From the NCBI RefSeq assembly GCF_004379255.2, contig NC_056049.1:6262001-6326000 (forward strand): DNA of 64,000 nucleotides, in the 5' to 3' direction. The notes under the pieces are model-generated. The model made no database searches. It saw only the letters and a list, made by a program, of their open reading frames with translations, and was not told the DNA's origin. The DNA comes from Salvia splendens (taxonomy: Eukaryota > Streptophyta > Magnoliopsida > Lamiales > Lamiaceae). A program made the position numbers and the translations under genes. Below, in pieces: positions 46,085 to 58,970 of this stretch (positions within the stretch are counted from its first letter, which is position 1; every line of letters starts with the position of its first letter).

Positions 46085-46162
46085 GTATAACCCCCCCTCC
46101 CAAATCTTAGTTCATTTTGCTTCAAACAATTTAATTTTCTTGTTGGTTTGTAAATACTTGTT

Positions 46163-46331
46163 TCACACTTAGACCCGTTTTGGGTCTAAGTGTGAGAAGC
46201 ATGCATGCTCGTTTTTGCTCTTATTGTTGTTGCCTGCTTTATTGTCTTGTGTTGTTGTTTATATATTTGTTAGCATGTTTTGATCGCTGGCACTGTCTCA
46301 CACTTAGCCCAATGCCTGGTCTAAGTGTGAG
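46163..46331 (+). repeat. Two hairpins with CTCACACTTAG arms
   Basis: Hairpin 1 (46163-46195) has a perfect 14-base stem (TCACACTTAGACCC with its complement) and a 5-base loop. Hairpin 2 (46297-46331) has an 11-base stem (CTCACACTTAG) and a 13-base loop. Three homologous hairpins occur in the other Athila-like element. AAGTGTGAGCAG also abuts both 3' LTRs. Confidence 0.9.
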
Positions 46332-46415
46332 AAGTTTCCCTTGTTTGTTGTGCCGTTGCCTGTGCCTAACCGTTTTTTCCACTGCATCCAGCCCCTCGAG
46401 GACGAGTTCATATGC

Positions 46416-46430
46416 AGTGGGGAGGGGGGA
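46416..46430 (+). other. Purine tract 1.34 kb upstream of 3' LTR
   Basis: AGTGGGGAGGGGGGA, all purine except one T, preserved at the same distance from the 3' LTR in the second element. It looks like a polypurine tract but is not next to the LTR, where the second-strand primer is expected. Confidence 0.6.
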
Positions 46431-47771
46431 CGGGTTAGTTACAATAGAATCATACATGCTAAAGTTTTTCAAAAATAACAAATTCCAGTTAGTAATAAAT
46501 TAGGCAATATGCATGAAATTGGATAAAGGGAAGACTTGATTACCTTTTGGAAGAGTTAGAAAAAGGATTCAGTATGCTCGCATGTAAAAGCTTGATTGCA
46601 AAAACTTGATCAATTTGAACGATGCAAGTATGATGGATACGCTCAATTTCTAAACCAACTGTGAAGCCTCTCTATATGTGAGTTATAAGCCAAAAGTAGA
46701 ACACTTTCTACTATTTTTACAAAAGATATTTTTACGAGAGGCTGACTTTTAGTATTGAGATGAAAATTACACAAGTAGTAAGGACTAAAGGCATTAGGAC
46801 TTAACCACTTGAGCCGTTTCTTTTCCTTTGTTCCACAAACCCGCCTCACTAATCAAGGCACCCCTTAGTTAACCACGTTGAGCCCATACACTTTTACCCA
46901 TTCTTTGAAGCCTTAAAACCAAATTTTACGTTTTACATCACGTGAGAAAAAGAGTCAAAGAAATGAAATATAACAAAAGGGGATGGCGATAAAATGTTCA
47001 AAATAAAGGGTAGTCGGGTAGTTCAAATTAGACAATCGGGTTGATCATATAAAAAAAATTAGGAATGAAGAAAAGGTTTGAGAAAAAGAAAGGGGTAGGA
47101 AATAGTTGTAACCTGACCCAGAAAATCAAAAGTAAAAAAAAATAAGCCGAAAGTTATAAGGCTAAAGGTCGAAATTTGACCGAGAAGGAGCATCAAGAAG
47201 AGGAAGAAATAAATATCCCAAATCTGGTCCAGCGAGTTTAGTCAAAACTTTGGTTTTTTGACTCATGTAATTTTTCTTTTTAAATTTTATTTTTGAACTT
47301 AGAACCCCTAGGACCCTACCCTAATACGTTACTACCCTTGAGCCCCATTACAACCCAAAACAAATACCTTAAGGAACTATCTTGTGCAGTCCGATTCAAA
47401 GTATTAAATTTTTGGCAACACCGAGTGAACAGTCCTAACATCTCTGGTGAGAAATGAGTGACTGAGCGAATCCAACAGTGGTTTTTAAATTGAGCAATCT
47501 TGACAAGCTCACACCTTGATCAAGCAAAAGCGAAAGAGAAGGAACACAAGCTACTGGCAAATGGATTGACCTCGACCTCGGGTATGATTGTAGGAAAATT
47601 TTTCGGTCTAATGCATGCATGTGAATACGTGTTTTAATCTTAAGGTCTTGTTTCTCTTTTCGTTTTTTCTTTTACTTGTGAAATAAGTAAACCATGCCTG
47701 AAATTTGCCTTATCTTTTTCTTTTCTTTTTCTTTATACTTGAGAACAAGTATGTTTTAAGTGTGAGCAGTT
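46431..47771 (+). other. Non-coding region before the 3' LTR
   Basis: About 1.34 kb of AT-rich sequence with purine-rich runs (46985-47110) and no recognisable gene. It ends AAGTGTGAGCAGTT directly before the LTR. Confidence 0.5.
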
Positions 47772-48961
47772 TGATAAGGCTCATTTCATGCATCGGTTTA
47801 AGGGTAAAATGTATGCTACTTGATCGGTTTATCGTGCAAAACAAGTGTTGAATGTGCTGAAATGCCACTTGACCAAGGCAGCAAGGCCGAACTGATCAAG
47901 CAAGTACAAAAGGCGATAAAAGGCCAAGAATCGGGGGAGTTGATCAGGGGGGAGTGATCAAGCAGTTAGGCAGGGACCGCTGTCTTCTAGAAGAAGAACA
48001 CGTGAGGAAATGAGCTAGATATGGCGCACCATTTTGTTATCAAGGACGACGTTCTAGAAGATGACACGTGCTAGCTTATGAGACGTAAGGACGGAGCTGA
48101 GTCAGGAATCTGTTACTCAAAAGCGTCGTCATTCTAGAAGAAAGGCACGTAGCAATCAGTGAGTCGCTCATTCTCAGCATGAGCGAATATTCCCTGTCAA
48201 GATCGTTATCCAGCTGGAGGTCGAATCGAGCTTATAAATAGAGGGTGTGCCACCACAAGAAGTGAGGATCCGATACTTTACTTTCCGTTTAGTTTAGCTT
48301 AGCTTAGTTATCTAGTTTAGTTCAGCTCTCTAGTTTAGTTTAGTTTAGTTCAGTTCTCTAGCTTAGTTTAGCTCTCTAGATAGCTTAGTTAAAAGGGCGA
48401 CCGAAGGAAGCGTTGCAGAATACTAATTTCTGTTAGCGTTTTCTTAAGTCTCCCGCTGAGATTCATCTCAGTTTTTACTGCTTTTTTAGTTTCCGAAGTG
48501 TTAGCTTAGTTTAAATTTCACATTGTACTCAGTTTTAGTTAAATCAAAGTTATTTTTACTTTTAATCCGCACATTTACTTTTCCACTATCACCTGCAATT
48601 CACTTGACCCAGTAGTTAAAGTTCCGTTGATCAAGCTTGCTAGTTTAATTATGCCTAGAGTAAAAACAGTAGTTAAAACTCCCAAGTTAAAGCGTTGCAG
48701 CAGCCAACCCCCTGTTCACTACTCACACACTCGACACACCAACTTCTCTGTGGGATCGACCCCGAACATGCCGCTTTACTGTTAAAGTTGTGCAAAATTG
48801 GGAGTTTACAAATTACTTTGGTAAGGAAGGAAGAGCTGGAGCACGACTGCAGTGATCAAGTGGCAACGACAGTTGCTAACTGATCCGACCGGTTCAGTTA
48901 TCATTCCATATAACTTGATCCGTATTCTAATCGCGTTTTCGTCTCTTTCCAGGCCCTTCCA
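47772..48961 (+). repeat. 3' LTR of the Athila-like element
   Basis: It starts TGATAAGGCTCATTTC and ends AGGCCCTTCCA, followed by the target duplication TTGGG. It is nearly identical to the 5' LTR, with scattered single-base differences. Confidence 0.95.
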
Positions 48962-50125
48962 TTGGGCATAAATATTGCGTAGTAGTTATACTTACCAAAT
49001 TTAACTAGTCCATTTTATTTAAGTAAACTTCAAAGGTTTTACAACTAAGGACATTTTTAAGGCTATTAAGGAAGTTAATTTATGTGTTTAATTATAAAGT
49101 ATTTTTATTGCTGGTGTTCCAACTAAAATTATAAGAAACAAATAAAAGTGTTATAAAAAATAAAAGATAAAGATTATTTGTCCTCAAGACGCTTTCTTTT
49201 ACGTCCTACATTATGGATATTTTTAAAAACTTTCAAATGCTAGGAATCGCATCTTAATTTTTGTCCCCTTAAACGATGAGTTTTATGTAGTGTTAATTGA
49301 TTATAAAATTTGATAGTCGTATAATATATGGCCTCAGGCCCTCAACCTAATTATTCAAACTTTATTTCAATAACAAAACATGTAAAGCGCCCTTGGAAAA
49401 TTTCAGACATTTTTATAAACATATAATTCTTCAAAATTGGGAAGAAACTTTACTATGCTATAATAGAATGTTGATATTAATTAATTCTATCATAAACCCC
49501 ATTGTTAGAATCTTTTCACTTATAAACATTACAACACCTAGAATTGGAAACCTCTCCATTAATTTAGAGAATAATAACTATTTGTTCTAATATATATATA
49601 CTATTATCTAGTATTAATTTAAGTAACGTGAATCATGCACGAAATGCGCGTAGTGAAAATAATTTTTGAATTATAGTGATGTACTCACCATCAACTATGC
49701 CCTACCATTGACTAATGCAAATTCAGCAATGACGAACTTATACTTTTTCTAATTGTTAATTGTTAATTATTATTGCTCTTATCATTGCAGGCCAAACATG
49801 ATTATCATGTGTCAACGGTATTAGATGCTAGGATGCTTATTTCGACAGTTAGATTTTGAATATCTCGTCCCAACCACCAATTAATACAGATGAGATTAAG
49901 GATCGAAGAAGAGCTTTATCTTGAGAATTAAATAAGTTGTGGTGATGTGTGGACAAGAAGTGGATTGGAATAGCTAGTAGCATAGTGAGGACATCAATAC
50001 CAATGTCACGATCGAGCAATAGTGCGCAATCCAATCGACTGCAACCGGGTCGAACATCATTACCACATAACAAGATTGGTTCGCTCCAGGCAGAATCAGA
50101 TGATCAAAATAATATTGGACATTAA
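48962..50125. other. AT-rich stretch with a possible interrupted host sequence
   Basis: The first 800 bases show no feature. From about 49850 the base composition is more even and a - strand frame (50073-49849) is open, but I recognise no domain. The sequence continues beyond the solo LTR at 53573. Confidence 0.3.
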
Positions 50126-53100
50126 TGTAACATCCCAAATTTTTGTGACTTTTATTTTAATATGTCGATTGGAAATTTCATTTATGGAATTAAATTGTTG
50201 CTACGGGATTGAGTTTGATTATGTGGAATAAATTGTCATGAATGTTTTGGAATGAAGTGCTTTATATTTTTTTTATGTGGGGGATCAATTTAAATAAAAT
50301 CATGCATTTAGTTCTAGCCAAGTAAAGTGGCTATTGTCGGCCCCTCCCATTTATTGGAAATTTTATTCTTTCTTGGATTTGATTAATTGTTTTGGGATAT
50401 TCATCCAAATTAAATCCAAATCAAATTATCCCTAAATTGTGCTACATGAAATTCGAACTCTAACCTATTGTTTTTGTGAGTTTCGAATATTCTCTATTTT
50501 AATTAGGAGGATGAATTAGTTCCTTTGATTTAAAATTGGTACCTTGTTGATTTCCTTAGTTATTTTAGATCCAATTAAATCTTGCCACATTTTATTCCCT
50601 CACCCCAAATTAAGTTAAGAGTTGAATTATTTCCTTGTCGCTAATTAAGCCAATTTTCGGCCCCCTATTTGTAGAGGATAAAATATTTGTTTCCTATTTT
50701 GTGGAATTTCTTTTATTCAAATAAATACCCAATTTAATGCATATGTCTAATTAATTGGGGATGTGAATATTTTCCTTCTATTGTGTCTCCATCCCACACG
50801 TTTTTTTTGGCTTAATTTCCTTGTGGAAATTTATTTAATTGTTGCCTATTTTATGGAAGTCTTTTCCTATAAAGAAATTACCAAATTTAAATCTTATTCT
50901 ATTTAATTGAGGATTTAAATAATTTCCTTGTGCACATCATCAAAATTTTCGCCCTCCCTCATTATTTTTCTACTTGGAGATTTAATTTATTTTGTTCCCT
51001 TGTTTATGGAATATTCATTGCTTTATTTCCTAAATTGTGGATCTATTTCTCTCCAAGTAAATACCAAATAATTCCTTGTTAATTCCCAGCCATAATTTTC
51101 AAAAATTATGCTTCTTTTAATTGTGGGATTTTAATTATTGGCCCCTATTTTATTCCCCCACAATTAATTAAAATTTGGATTCAACCTAGAACTATAAAAT
51201 CACCTAAACTAAACCCTAGCCCCCATTTTTCTTCCTACCCTAGCCGTCCACCCCCTCTCTCCCTCTCTCTCACACGCCTCTCCTCCCCCTCTCCATATTC
51301 TCTCCAAAAATCCACCATTCATCCTTGTTCTTGCATCCGTTGGAGTTAATTTTTCAAGAGTGTCCGACGAATCCATCAATTCATGTTTCTACCGATTCGT
51401 TTTTATCAAGAAAGGTATATTTGATTCATTCTCCCTCTTTCTTTTCATTTAATCCTAGTTCTTGAACCCTGCATGCATATAGTGAGTGTAGGAATCATAG
51501 ATCGCAAAATTTTTATTGGTGGGAATTTGTGTTTGCATGAGAACTTGGATGAATATGCGATTTTGAATGAGTTTATGTGGAGTTTGTTTTGAATCCTTGG
51601 TGAATAATGTGAGTTTGTGTGAGAGCATGATTGTGATAAACTTTAAGAATGATTGTGTGTTATTAACATGAAAAAAATTGTGTTTGGATGATTGAGGAAG
51701 AAACCTATTTTCGAAATTCTTAAGCCTGAAATCTGTGATGTTCGGATAGTGGATTACGACGTGTGTTTGACCAACCAAACGATTGAATTTTGACACAAAA
51801 TTTTAACTGAGTAAAATTTAAGGTGTTCTCTGTGTTGTGTGTGAATTTCAGCTCTTGTGAATGAAAGATGAAATTTTAATAAATATATGAAGTTGACTGC
51901 ACAAATCTGCCAGAAACTTGTATTCACGCCCAAAAAGTTTCGTTTTCTATTTGACCGACCAAATGGCCTCCTTTTGATGTGAATTTTGAACTATATGAAA
52001 TTTGAAGTGTCTTCTGAGTTTTGTGAAAACTTCAGCCTCATTGGACATCCGATGAAATTTGGGTAATTTTTTCAATGGAACTGCACAGTGCTGCCAGAAT
52101 TTTTGTGTTCCGACCAGAGAGTTACATTGTTGTTTTGACTGACCAAATGACGTAATTTTGGTGTGGAATTTTAACTGGATGAACTTGAATGTGTTTTCTG
52201 TGTTGTGACCAAATCTTAGTCTCATATGAGGTCGTATGGATTTCTGGTGATTTTTACATACCAACCGCGTAGTTCTGCCAGATTTATTGTTATGTGGAAA
52301 TATCACTTGTTGCCAAGTTTTAATGAATTATATGATGCATGTATGATTTGGGAAGGTATCCTATGACGTGATTATGTGTGACACGTTGAGAAATATTATG
52401 GCATGTTTTTCCTTATGTTGATGAATGTTGGGATGGGTAAATTGAGGAAATGATAAAAGGAACGATAGGACATACATGATAATATAATTTGATGGAAGGC
52501 TAATTGCGTTGTCGTTGGCAAGGGTGATTGGGTATACGTGAGCTCGAGGAACGAGGGTTGCCATAAGTTGGATTTTGTATTGTTTAAACAATCGAGGTGG
52601 GCTTTCTTTTTCAAATCTCTTTATTTTTTGAAAATACGATGTGGTGTTATACGGATGGTTTAACTTGTTATGTCATGCCATGTTATTTTGTTTGTGAGAT
52701 TGTTGCCTGATGCCTAGTTCGCCTGAGCTTGCTCCGTTAGGCTATATGGTTGTGTTGTGAAACGAATTCGGGTCTGAGTAGGGCCGCAAACCCTATCAGA
52801 CTGTGTACACTGGTGGGATCGTGAGCCGTCCTTGCTAGTGTGGCCGGTCTCTTCGTCACACTGTGATATGATGATTGTGATTGATGGATTGATGTGAAAA
52901 GTGGGGAGATAAATTGTCTGGCCATACTTGAAATATTTTTGTGTTCTCGTGATATTTCTTACTACATATAAAACTCGAGATCACTGGTATGGATGACATA
53001 ACTATATTAAAATGTTTTCGGCATGAGCCCATTGAGTACAACAAGTACTCAGCACTACATATTCTTTTTCTTTATGTGCAGGTTGAGCGGGATGTTGCGG

Positions 53101-53572
53101 AGGATGTTGAGTTGGCCTAAGAACTTAGGATGCTTTGTGTCTTCATACATAGTCGTTATCCTCGTCTCTCTTTAAACCTCATTTCCGCTGCTATATTTTG
53201 AACTATGTCTCAAGACTTTAATCTTTTTCGTACTGTGTTGAGCATGTATGGTTGTGTTAGGTTTTTAACCGAGTATTTTCAATGTTACTTTAAAATGGTG
53301 TTTACGTGATTTAAACTAAATGGTTCTTTAGAAGTTAATTGGGTTTTTAATATTTATTTTCTTCGCTGCTTCTTTTAAAAAAAATATATTTATCATAAGT
53401 CGTTTCTAATTAATAGTAAATTATAACCTTAGACTTTTTAAACTAAAATATTTTTCTTCCTTTAAGCTAATTGAGTTTTCGTAAATTGTTATCCTTGTAA
53501 GTTGTCGTTTTTGTCGTCCCTTGGTCACGATCGCTGCGTTTGTAGTACCCCCTAGTATGGGCGGTCGTGACA
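50126..53572 (+). mobile_element. Solo LTR, Tekay/Del-like
   Basis: The 3447-base block starts TGTAACATCCC and ends GGTCGTGACA, flanked by the perfect 5-base duplication ATTAA (50121-50125 and 53573-53577). It has no gag, pol or primer site, so it is a solo LTR. Inside are AAACCCTAGCCCCC (51215) with a CT-rich leader-like run and, near the end, GTTTTCGGCATGAGCCC and GTACTCAGCAC phrases shared with the 26439-29727 block. Confidence 0.85.
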
Positions 53573-53702
53573 ATTAAAGATCCAACTTGCATGGGTTCCA
53601 TGCGTATGGGGGGTTGCTGCTGGTGATTCACGTAAGCATACTTATTGTGGTGCCCAAGTGGGTACCAACATGAATTAGGCGAGGTACGGGCGAGTGCGAT
53701 GG
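53573..53702 (+). other. Short host sequence between two insertions
   Basis: Only 130 bases lie between the solo LTR and the copia element. The last part (53645-53702) is an open frame that continues in frame after the copia element (59180 on) once one copy of GATGG is removed; see findings. Confidence 0.35.
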
Positions 53703-53965
53703 TGTCAAACTATAAAAGGAAAAGATAAATTAGTATAATTTGAGAAGGAAGATTTGTAATTGATTTGTAATTGATACCTTATAACAGGGCCCTAGAATAG
53801 ATTGATCTCTTTCCTTAGATAGCCATACTCCTCTCCTATAAAAGAATGAGAAATTGTACACATTATACACACAAGAAATAAGAGAACGTATATACTATTC
53901 TCTGCAAATACAATGTCTATTCTATCAACCCTAGCAATCGTTGCCTCTCTCGATTTTCATCTTCA
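53703..53965 (+). repeat. 5' LTR of the copia element
   Basis: It starts TGTCAAACTATAAAAGG and ends TTTTCATCTTCA. A TATA-type phrase CCTATAAAAGAATG is at about 53835. Confidence 0.92.
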
Positions 53966-53968
53966 AGG

Positions 53969-53980
53969 TGGTATCAGAGC
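53969..53980 (+). other. Primer-binding site, initiator Met tRNA type
   Basis: TGGTATCAGAGC is complementary to the 3' end of initiator Met tRNA, the usual primer of plant copia elements. It starts 3 bases after the LTR. Confidence 0.9.
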
Positions 53981-54069
53981 AGGTTGTTAGAGTGGGGGAC
54001 TAAGAGAGAGTTCATCACTATCCCATACCTTTCCCGACCCATCAACCTTGAACCTGTGAGCAAACAAAC

Positions 54070-55100
54070 ATGTCAGACTCCGAGAGTTCAAACACAACCA
54101 ATACAACCAACACCATAAATATTCCAACCGATCTTGCAACGCAATTCGCCGAATTTTCAAAACCAGCAACAGATCAAATACAATGCCATCCCAGATCGAA
54201 TCTCTCGGTGAAGTTACCGTCAAGACCAAATTGAATGGGGACAATTACCCCTTGTGGTCGAATCTGATGGAACGCGCGATTGGTGGTAAAGGGTTGACAT
54301 CTCACATTCTTGGAGTTTCAAACCCTCCACCACGAACTGACCCGAACTACTCGAAGTGGCAGCAAAAGGATCACTGCACCTTCAATTGGATCATCAACAA
54401 TATCGAAACAAATCTCGTAACAGAGGTCACCCAATATGCAACCGCCAAGGACCTCTGGGAAGGCCTGACAATCACATACGAAAGCGGCAGAGATCCGTTC
54501 CAAGTGTATGACCTGCACAGACAGTGTATGACGATGAAGCAGCGAGGAATGACCCTAGAAGCTTTGTGGGTCAAATTTCAAGATCTATGGATATCCATAG
54601 ATGCCCGAGACCCAAGCACAATCGACCACCCACCATCGATCGAGAAGAGTAACCAGACAACACAAAGGATGAGAGTGTACCAATTTCCCACTGCACTGGA
54701 CGAAGGATATGGATAAATAAAGAAGGAGATCATCAACAAGGATCCACTACCAAATCCACAACAGGCGTACGCGATGGTAAGGCGTGAAGCCGTTAATGCA
54801 GGCCTAGTTAAGCCAAAAGAACAACCAAACTCTGGAGTCGAAGCCGGCTTGATTACCTTCGACCAGAACAAAGCCGTCAACAACCAGCCGCCTCCTCCAC
54901 CGCCGAAATTCCCGACCAATCGGAGAGGAGAAGAAGATAAAAGCCGGTTGGTCTGTGGAGGAAGGAAACATACAAAAGATACATGTTTTCTCCTCCACGG
55001 ATACCACGATTGGTGGGAGGAAATGAAGCAAAAACGGCGGGCAAGGGAGAATCGCAGAGGAGGGAGAGCGACAGCGTCAGTGGCAGCGGCGACTGAGGAG
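54070..55100 (+). pseudogene. Copia gag, broken
   Basis: It starts MSDSESSNTTNTTNTINIPT at 54070 and shifts frame near 54180 into IESLGEVTVKTKLNGDNYPL and WSNLMERAI. The gag core (FNWIINNIETNLVTEVTQYA, KDLWEGLTITYESGRD, YDLHRQCMTMKQ) follows to a stop at 54716. After this, KEIINKDPLP and AYAMVRREAVNAG continue, and the zinc knuckle is damaged (LVCGGRKHTKDTCFLLHGYHDWW lacks the first Cys of the usual CxxC). Confidence 0.85.
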
Positions 55101-55299
55101 CGAATTGCCTACGCCGACTATCCGACGAGCGACAGCGGTCCCTCAACCGCCGGTAATCATGGAACCGAGGAGCGAGCCGTCGCCACTGTCGCGGCGGCTA
55201 GGGCGCGGAGCACAGGGAAGGAGGGGGAGCAATCTTCAGCGGCTAGGGTTTGGGCAGAAGGTAAAGAGGGATCTTTCTCACAAATAGATCCCTCAACTC

Positions 55300-56057
55300 T
55301 GCCTCATTCTCGTTTTTTACCCCATTCCAGTTTTATTCCCATTTGCACCCCCAGAAATCCCAAAACCTTGCTTTTCTACCCTGGAACTTATAGTGGTTTA
55401 TGTTTTGAACCCTCGGAGTTGAATAATTCTAGAAATTACCCCAAAAATCAAAAAATTATAATTCTCATGGTCCAGAATATAAATCTGTGGAAATTCACCC
55501 TAGTATTAAATGTCATAATCCATTTGAAGCACTGGCAAACTCGTCAACCTCAACAATGGGAAAAAAATAACCACTGGAATTTTGATTGTGAGGCCACCGA
55601 TACCATGTCATATGATGCAAATGATTTTTTAGAAATTTCAAAATCCCGAAAAAGTTATGTCCAAACAGCTAGTGGGGATTTATCACCAGTTAAGGGGGCG
55701 GGCACTATCCATATTTCGCCAACCTTACGCCCCTCGAATTGTTTATATGTTCCCTCCCTATCTCATAAACTTCTGTCTGTGAGTCATGCAGCGAAAGAAC
55801 TTAACTGCAAGTTACTAATGCAACCTCATTTCTGCTTATTACATGATACCCAGACGGGGGAGATAGTTGGGCGTGGCACTGAACGACACGAACTGTACTA
55901 CGTGGATAAGGCAGCCCAACAGAGTACTGCGTTGCTGTCTCACGGACTGACTAACAAACAGATATGGCTTTGGCATCGCCGGTTTGGGCACCCTTCTATA
56001 GGATATCTTCGTTTACTTTTTCTGAAATTAGTTGATTCCTCTTTTTCCTTGAATTGA
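55300..56057 (+). pseudogene. Copia protease and GAG-pre-integrase region, broken
   Basis: The protease site reads WNFDCEATDTMSYD near 55575, where the family has D-x-G-A, so the active-site Gly is replaced by Glu. The HLLSVSHAAKELNC-type region follows. The pre-integrase segment ends LWHRRFGHPSIGYLRLLF, with a stop at 56055. Confidence 0.85.
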
Positions 56058-56069
56058 GAAACTTGTTTT

Positions 56070-57185
56070 TTGGCCAAAAGCCATAGACATTCATATCATT
56101 TAAATAATACTCGTGAGAACACTCCTTTTGCCTTAATTCATTCTGATGTTTGGGGCCCGGCACCCGTTACTGGGGGACAAGGGTTTCGCTATTTTCTGCT
56201 GTTTGTAGATGATTTTACACGCGTGACTTGGGTTTATTTTTTAAAAGCAAAATCTGAGGTTTTCAAAAAATTTACTCAATTTTATACTCTCGTGCAAACA
56301 CAGTATAAACAGTCTATCCAAATCCTTAGATCCGATAACGGGGGAGAGTTTGTTAATTCCAAAATGCATCATTTTTTCGCAAAAAAAGGGTTAGTACACC
56401 AAACCACTTGTCCACACACTCCGGAACAAAATGGGGTAGTAGAGAGAAAAAATAGATATATCCTAGAAATGACCCGAGCCTTTCTCATTTACTCAAAGAT
56501 ACCCAAATCCTTCTGGCCAGAAGCTGTTGCAACCTCTGTTTACCTTATTAATCGTCTCCCGACATATATTCTCAACTTCAAAACACCCCTTGATATTTTT
56601 TCTCAAAACCACTCCATCCCGTCCTCTCTTAGCCTTGACCCAAAAGTTTTTGGTTGTACTATCTTTGTCCATATTCCTAAGCCAGACAGATCTAAATTTG
56701 CCCCGAGAGCAATCAAGTGTGTCTTCCTAGGATACGGGAAATCTCAAAAGGGGTACCGATGTTATGATCCAGCTTCTCAGACCTTATATACCACGATGAA
56801 TTGTGATTTTGTGGAAGACGAATACATCTACTGCCAAACTAGGAGTCAGGGGGAGACTCAGGGAAACGACTCTCTAGATTGGCAGCCTACTATACCTAGT
56901 CCCACTATACGCATACCCACGACTGAACCCCAGGGGGAGAGTAACCAGCCTCCACAGTCATCGCCTGTTAGAGATGTCGGTCCACCCGAGACAGTTAGCG
57001 GTACCACCGGGCTACCGAACTCCAACATACAGGACGTAGAATTAAGTGACATGACCAAACCTTCAACCCCGATCTTGGATCCCGAGGTAAACAGTTCTGA
57101 TAACAATATTGTACCTTTGCATGTTACCGAGAGCACTAATAATGACAGGGAGGAGAAGCTGAAGAAGCTGAAACAGTGGGCGTAG
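56070..57185 (+). pseudogene. Copia integrase
   Basis: 371 codons, the best kept part of this element. The core triad is visible: Asp in LIHSDVWGPAPV, Asp in ILRSDNGGEFVN and Glu in PEQNGVVERKNRYI. The copia-specific end FLGYGKSQKGYRCYDPAS follows. Upstream the HHCC finger region is broken by the stop at 56055. The frame ends at 57185 within the linker to RT. Confidence 0.88.
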
Positions 57186-58970
57186 ATGGAGATACTGGAC
57201 AGTATGAATTTCCCAAAATAAGTACTAGAGGCGTCCCTCCACGAAGATACTCCCCAGATTGGGCTGGACGAAAAACCAGATATTCGTTGGCAAATACTGC
57301 TCAAGGACAACTCACGGAAATGGCAAGAGCATTTGAAGCTGCTCTATATGAGGAGGAGGAGATTCCACAGTCTTTTGAGGCTGCAATGAGGCACAAACAT
57401 TGGAGGGATGCAATGAAGAAGGAGATAGATGCCTTGAATAAGAATGACACGTGGGAAAAGTGTACTCCACCTAAAGGGAAGAAACCAGTTGGATGCACAT
57501 GGGTCTTTACTATCAAGAAGCGAGTAGATGGTTCAATCAAGAGATACAAAGCGCGATTGGTAGGTAAGGGATATACTCAAGTATATGGAGTAGACTATGA
57601 AGAGACCTTCTCTCCGGTAGCCAAGCTAAATACAGTGAGAACATTGTTGTCTGTAACTGCCTGTAAAGAATGGCCTTTGCACCAGTTTGATGTAACCAAC
57701 GTCTTTCTACATGGAGAACTCGAGAAGGACAAAGAAGTGTACATGGAAGTCCCTCCAGGTTGTTCGGAGGAATTTGGGGTAGGAGAAGTATGCAGATTAA
57801 GGAAGACCCTATACGGGCTCAAACAGTCCCCGAGGATATAGTTCGGAAGATTCTGCCAAGCAATGGTCAAACATGGCTTCACACAAAGCCAATCTGATCA
57901 TACGCTCTTTCTGAAGAAAAAGGGGGGATAAAATGACATGCCTAATCATCTATGTGGATGACATGATCATTACTGGAGATGATGTAGAAGAGATCTAGAA
58001 TCTAAAGGAGAACTTGTGCAAAGAATTTGAAATGGAGAACCTCGGAGCCCTGAAGTACTTCTTGGGGATAGAGGTGCTAAGATCAAACCGTCGGATTTTT
58101 CTAAGACAGAAAAAATATGTACTGGATCTACTGACAGAAACCGGGCTATTGGAGTGTAAACCTGCAGAAAGTCCAATGATTCCGAACCATTGATTGAAGA
58201 TCGAAAGAGGGGAGAAGTTAGCTGACCGTGGAAAATACCAGAGACTAGTGGGAAAGCTGATCTACCTATCACATACGGGGCCTGACATTACTTATGCAGT
58301 CGGTGTTCTAAGTCAATTCATGCATAAGCCTCAAGAAGATCATATGGAAGCTACCTTGAGGATAGTAAGGTATCTCAAGGGAACTACATGGTATAGAGTG
58401 TTCCTAGAGAAGAAGGAAAACCTAGAAATTGACGGATACACTGATGCTGATTGGGCAAGTAACCCGTTTGATAAAAGGTCAACGGGGGGATACTTTACCT
58501 TTGTAGGAGGTAACCTAGTTACTTGGAGGAGTAAGAAGCAGAAGGTGATAGCATTGTCAAGCGCTGAAGCGGAATTCCAAGGAATCAAGAGTGGTCTAAT
58601 GAAGATCATGTGGCTATGAAAGCTGTTAACTGAGATAGGCTTTCCCCCAACGCGGAAAAGTCAATTGTTCTGTGACAATAAGGCGGCGGTTAGCATCTCT
58701 GAAAACCCGATGCAGCACGATGGGACTAAGCACGTGGAAGTAGATCGATACTTCATCAAAGAAAATCTCGAAGTTGGGGTCATTGAGTTTCCATTCATAA
58801 AGTCCGAAGATCAACTTGCAGATATCCTTACCAAGGCAGTACATCGTAAGGTATTCCACGAAGTCTTGAGTAAGTTGAACATCGGAGATACCGTTGCTCA
58901 ACTTGAGGGGGAATGTCAAACTATAAAAGGAAAAGATCAATTAGTATACTTTGAGAAGAAAGATTTGTAA
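57176..58970 (+). pseudogene. Copia RT and RNase H, broken
   Basis: RT starts in 57176-57841: WRDAMKKEIDALNKNDTWEK, VGCTWVFTIKKRVDGSIKRY, FDVTNVFLHGELE and RKTLYGLKQSPR, with a stop at 57839. After a frame change the catalytic YVDD lies at 57951-57962, then LGALKYFLGIEVLRS. A stop at 58192 precedes SHTGPDITYAVGVLSQFMHK, RYLKGT and the RNase H motifs DGYTDADWASN and SSAEAEFQGI. The last part (58665-58970) holds FCDNKAAVSISENP and runs into the 3' LTR. Confidence 0.88.
58905..58913 (+). other. Polypurine tract of the copia element
   Basis: GAGGGGGAA lies directly before the 3' LTR start TGTCAAAC at 58914, the correct place for the second-strand primer. Confidence 0.88.

Larger units (their letters stand above)
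33298..48961 (+). mobile_element. Full-length Athila-like Ty3/gypsy retrotransposon
   Basis: The 15.66-kb element has LTRs of 1185 and 1190 bases (TG...CA), flanked by the perfect 5-base duplication TTGGG (33293-33297 and 48962-48966). The order is LTR, tRNA-Asp primer site, gag, protease, RT, RNase H, integrase, 3' ORF, hairpins, purine tract, LTR. All reading frames carry stops or shifts, so it is inactive. RT is split by a nested element (38023-40654). The LTRs look very alike by eye, implying a fairly recent insertion, yet the coding decay is strong. Confidence 0.93.

Noticed and set aside
49849..50073. 74-codon - strand frame near the solo LTR
   Set aside because: Even base composition made it look coding, but no motif is recognisable and it does not extend cleanly across the LTR insertion.
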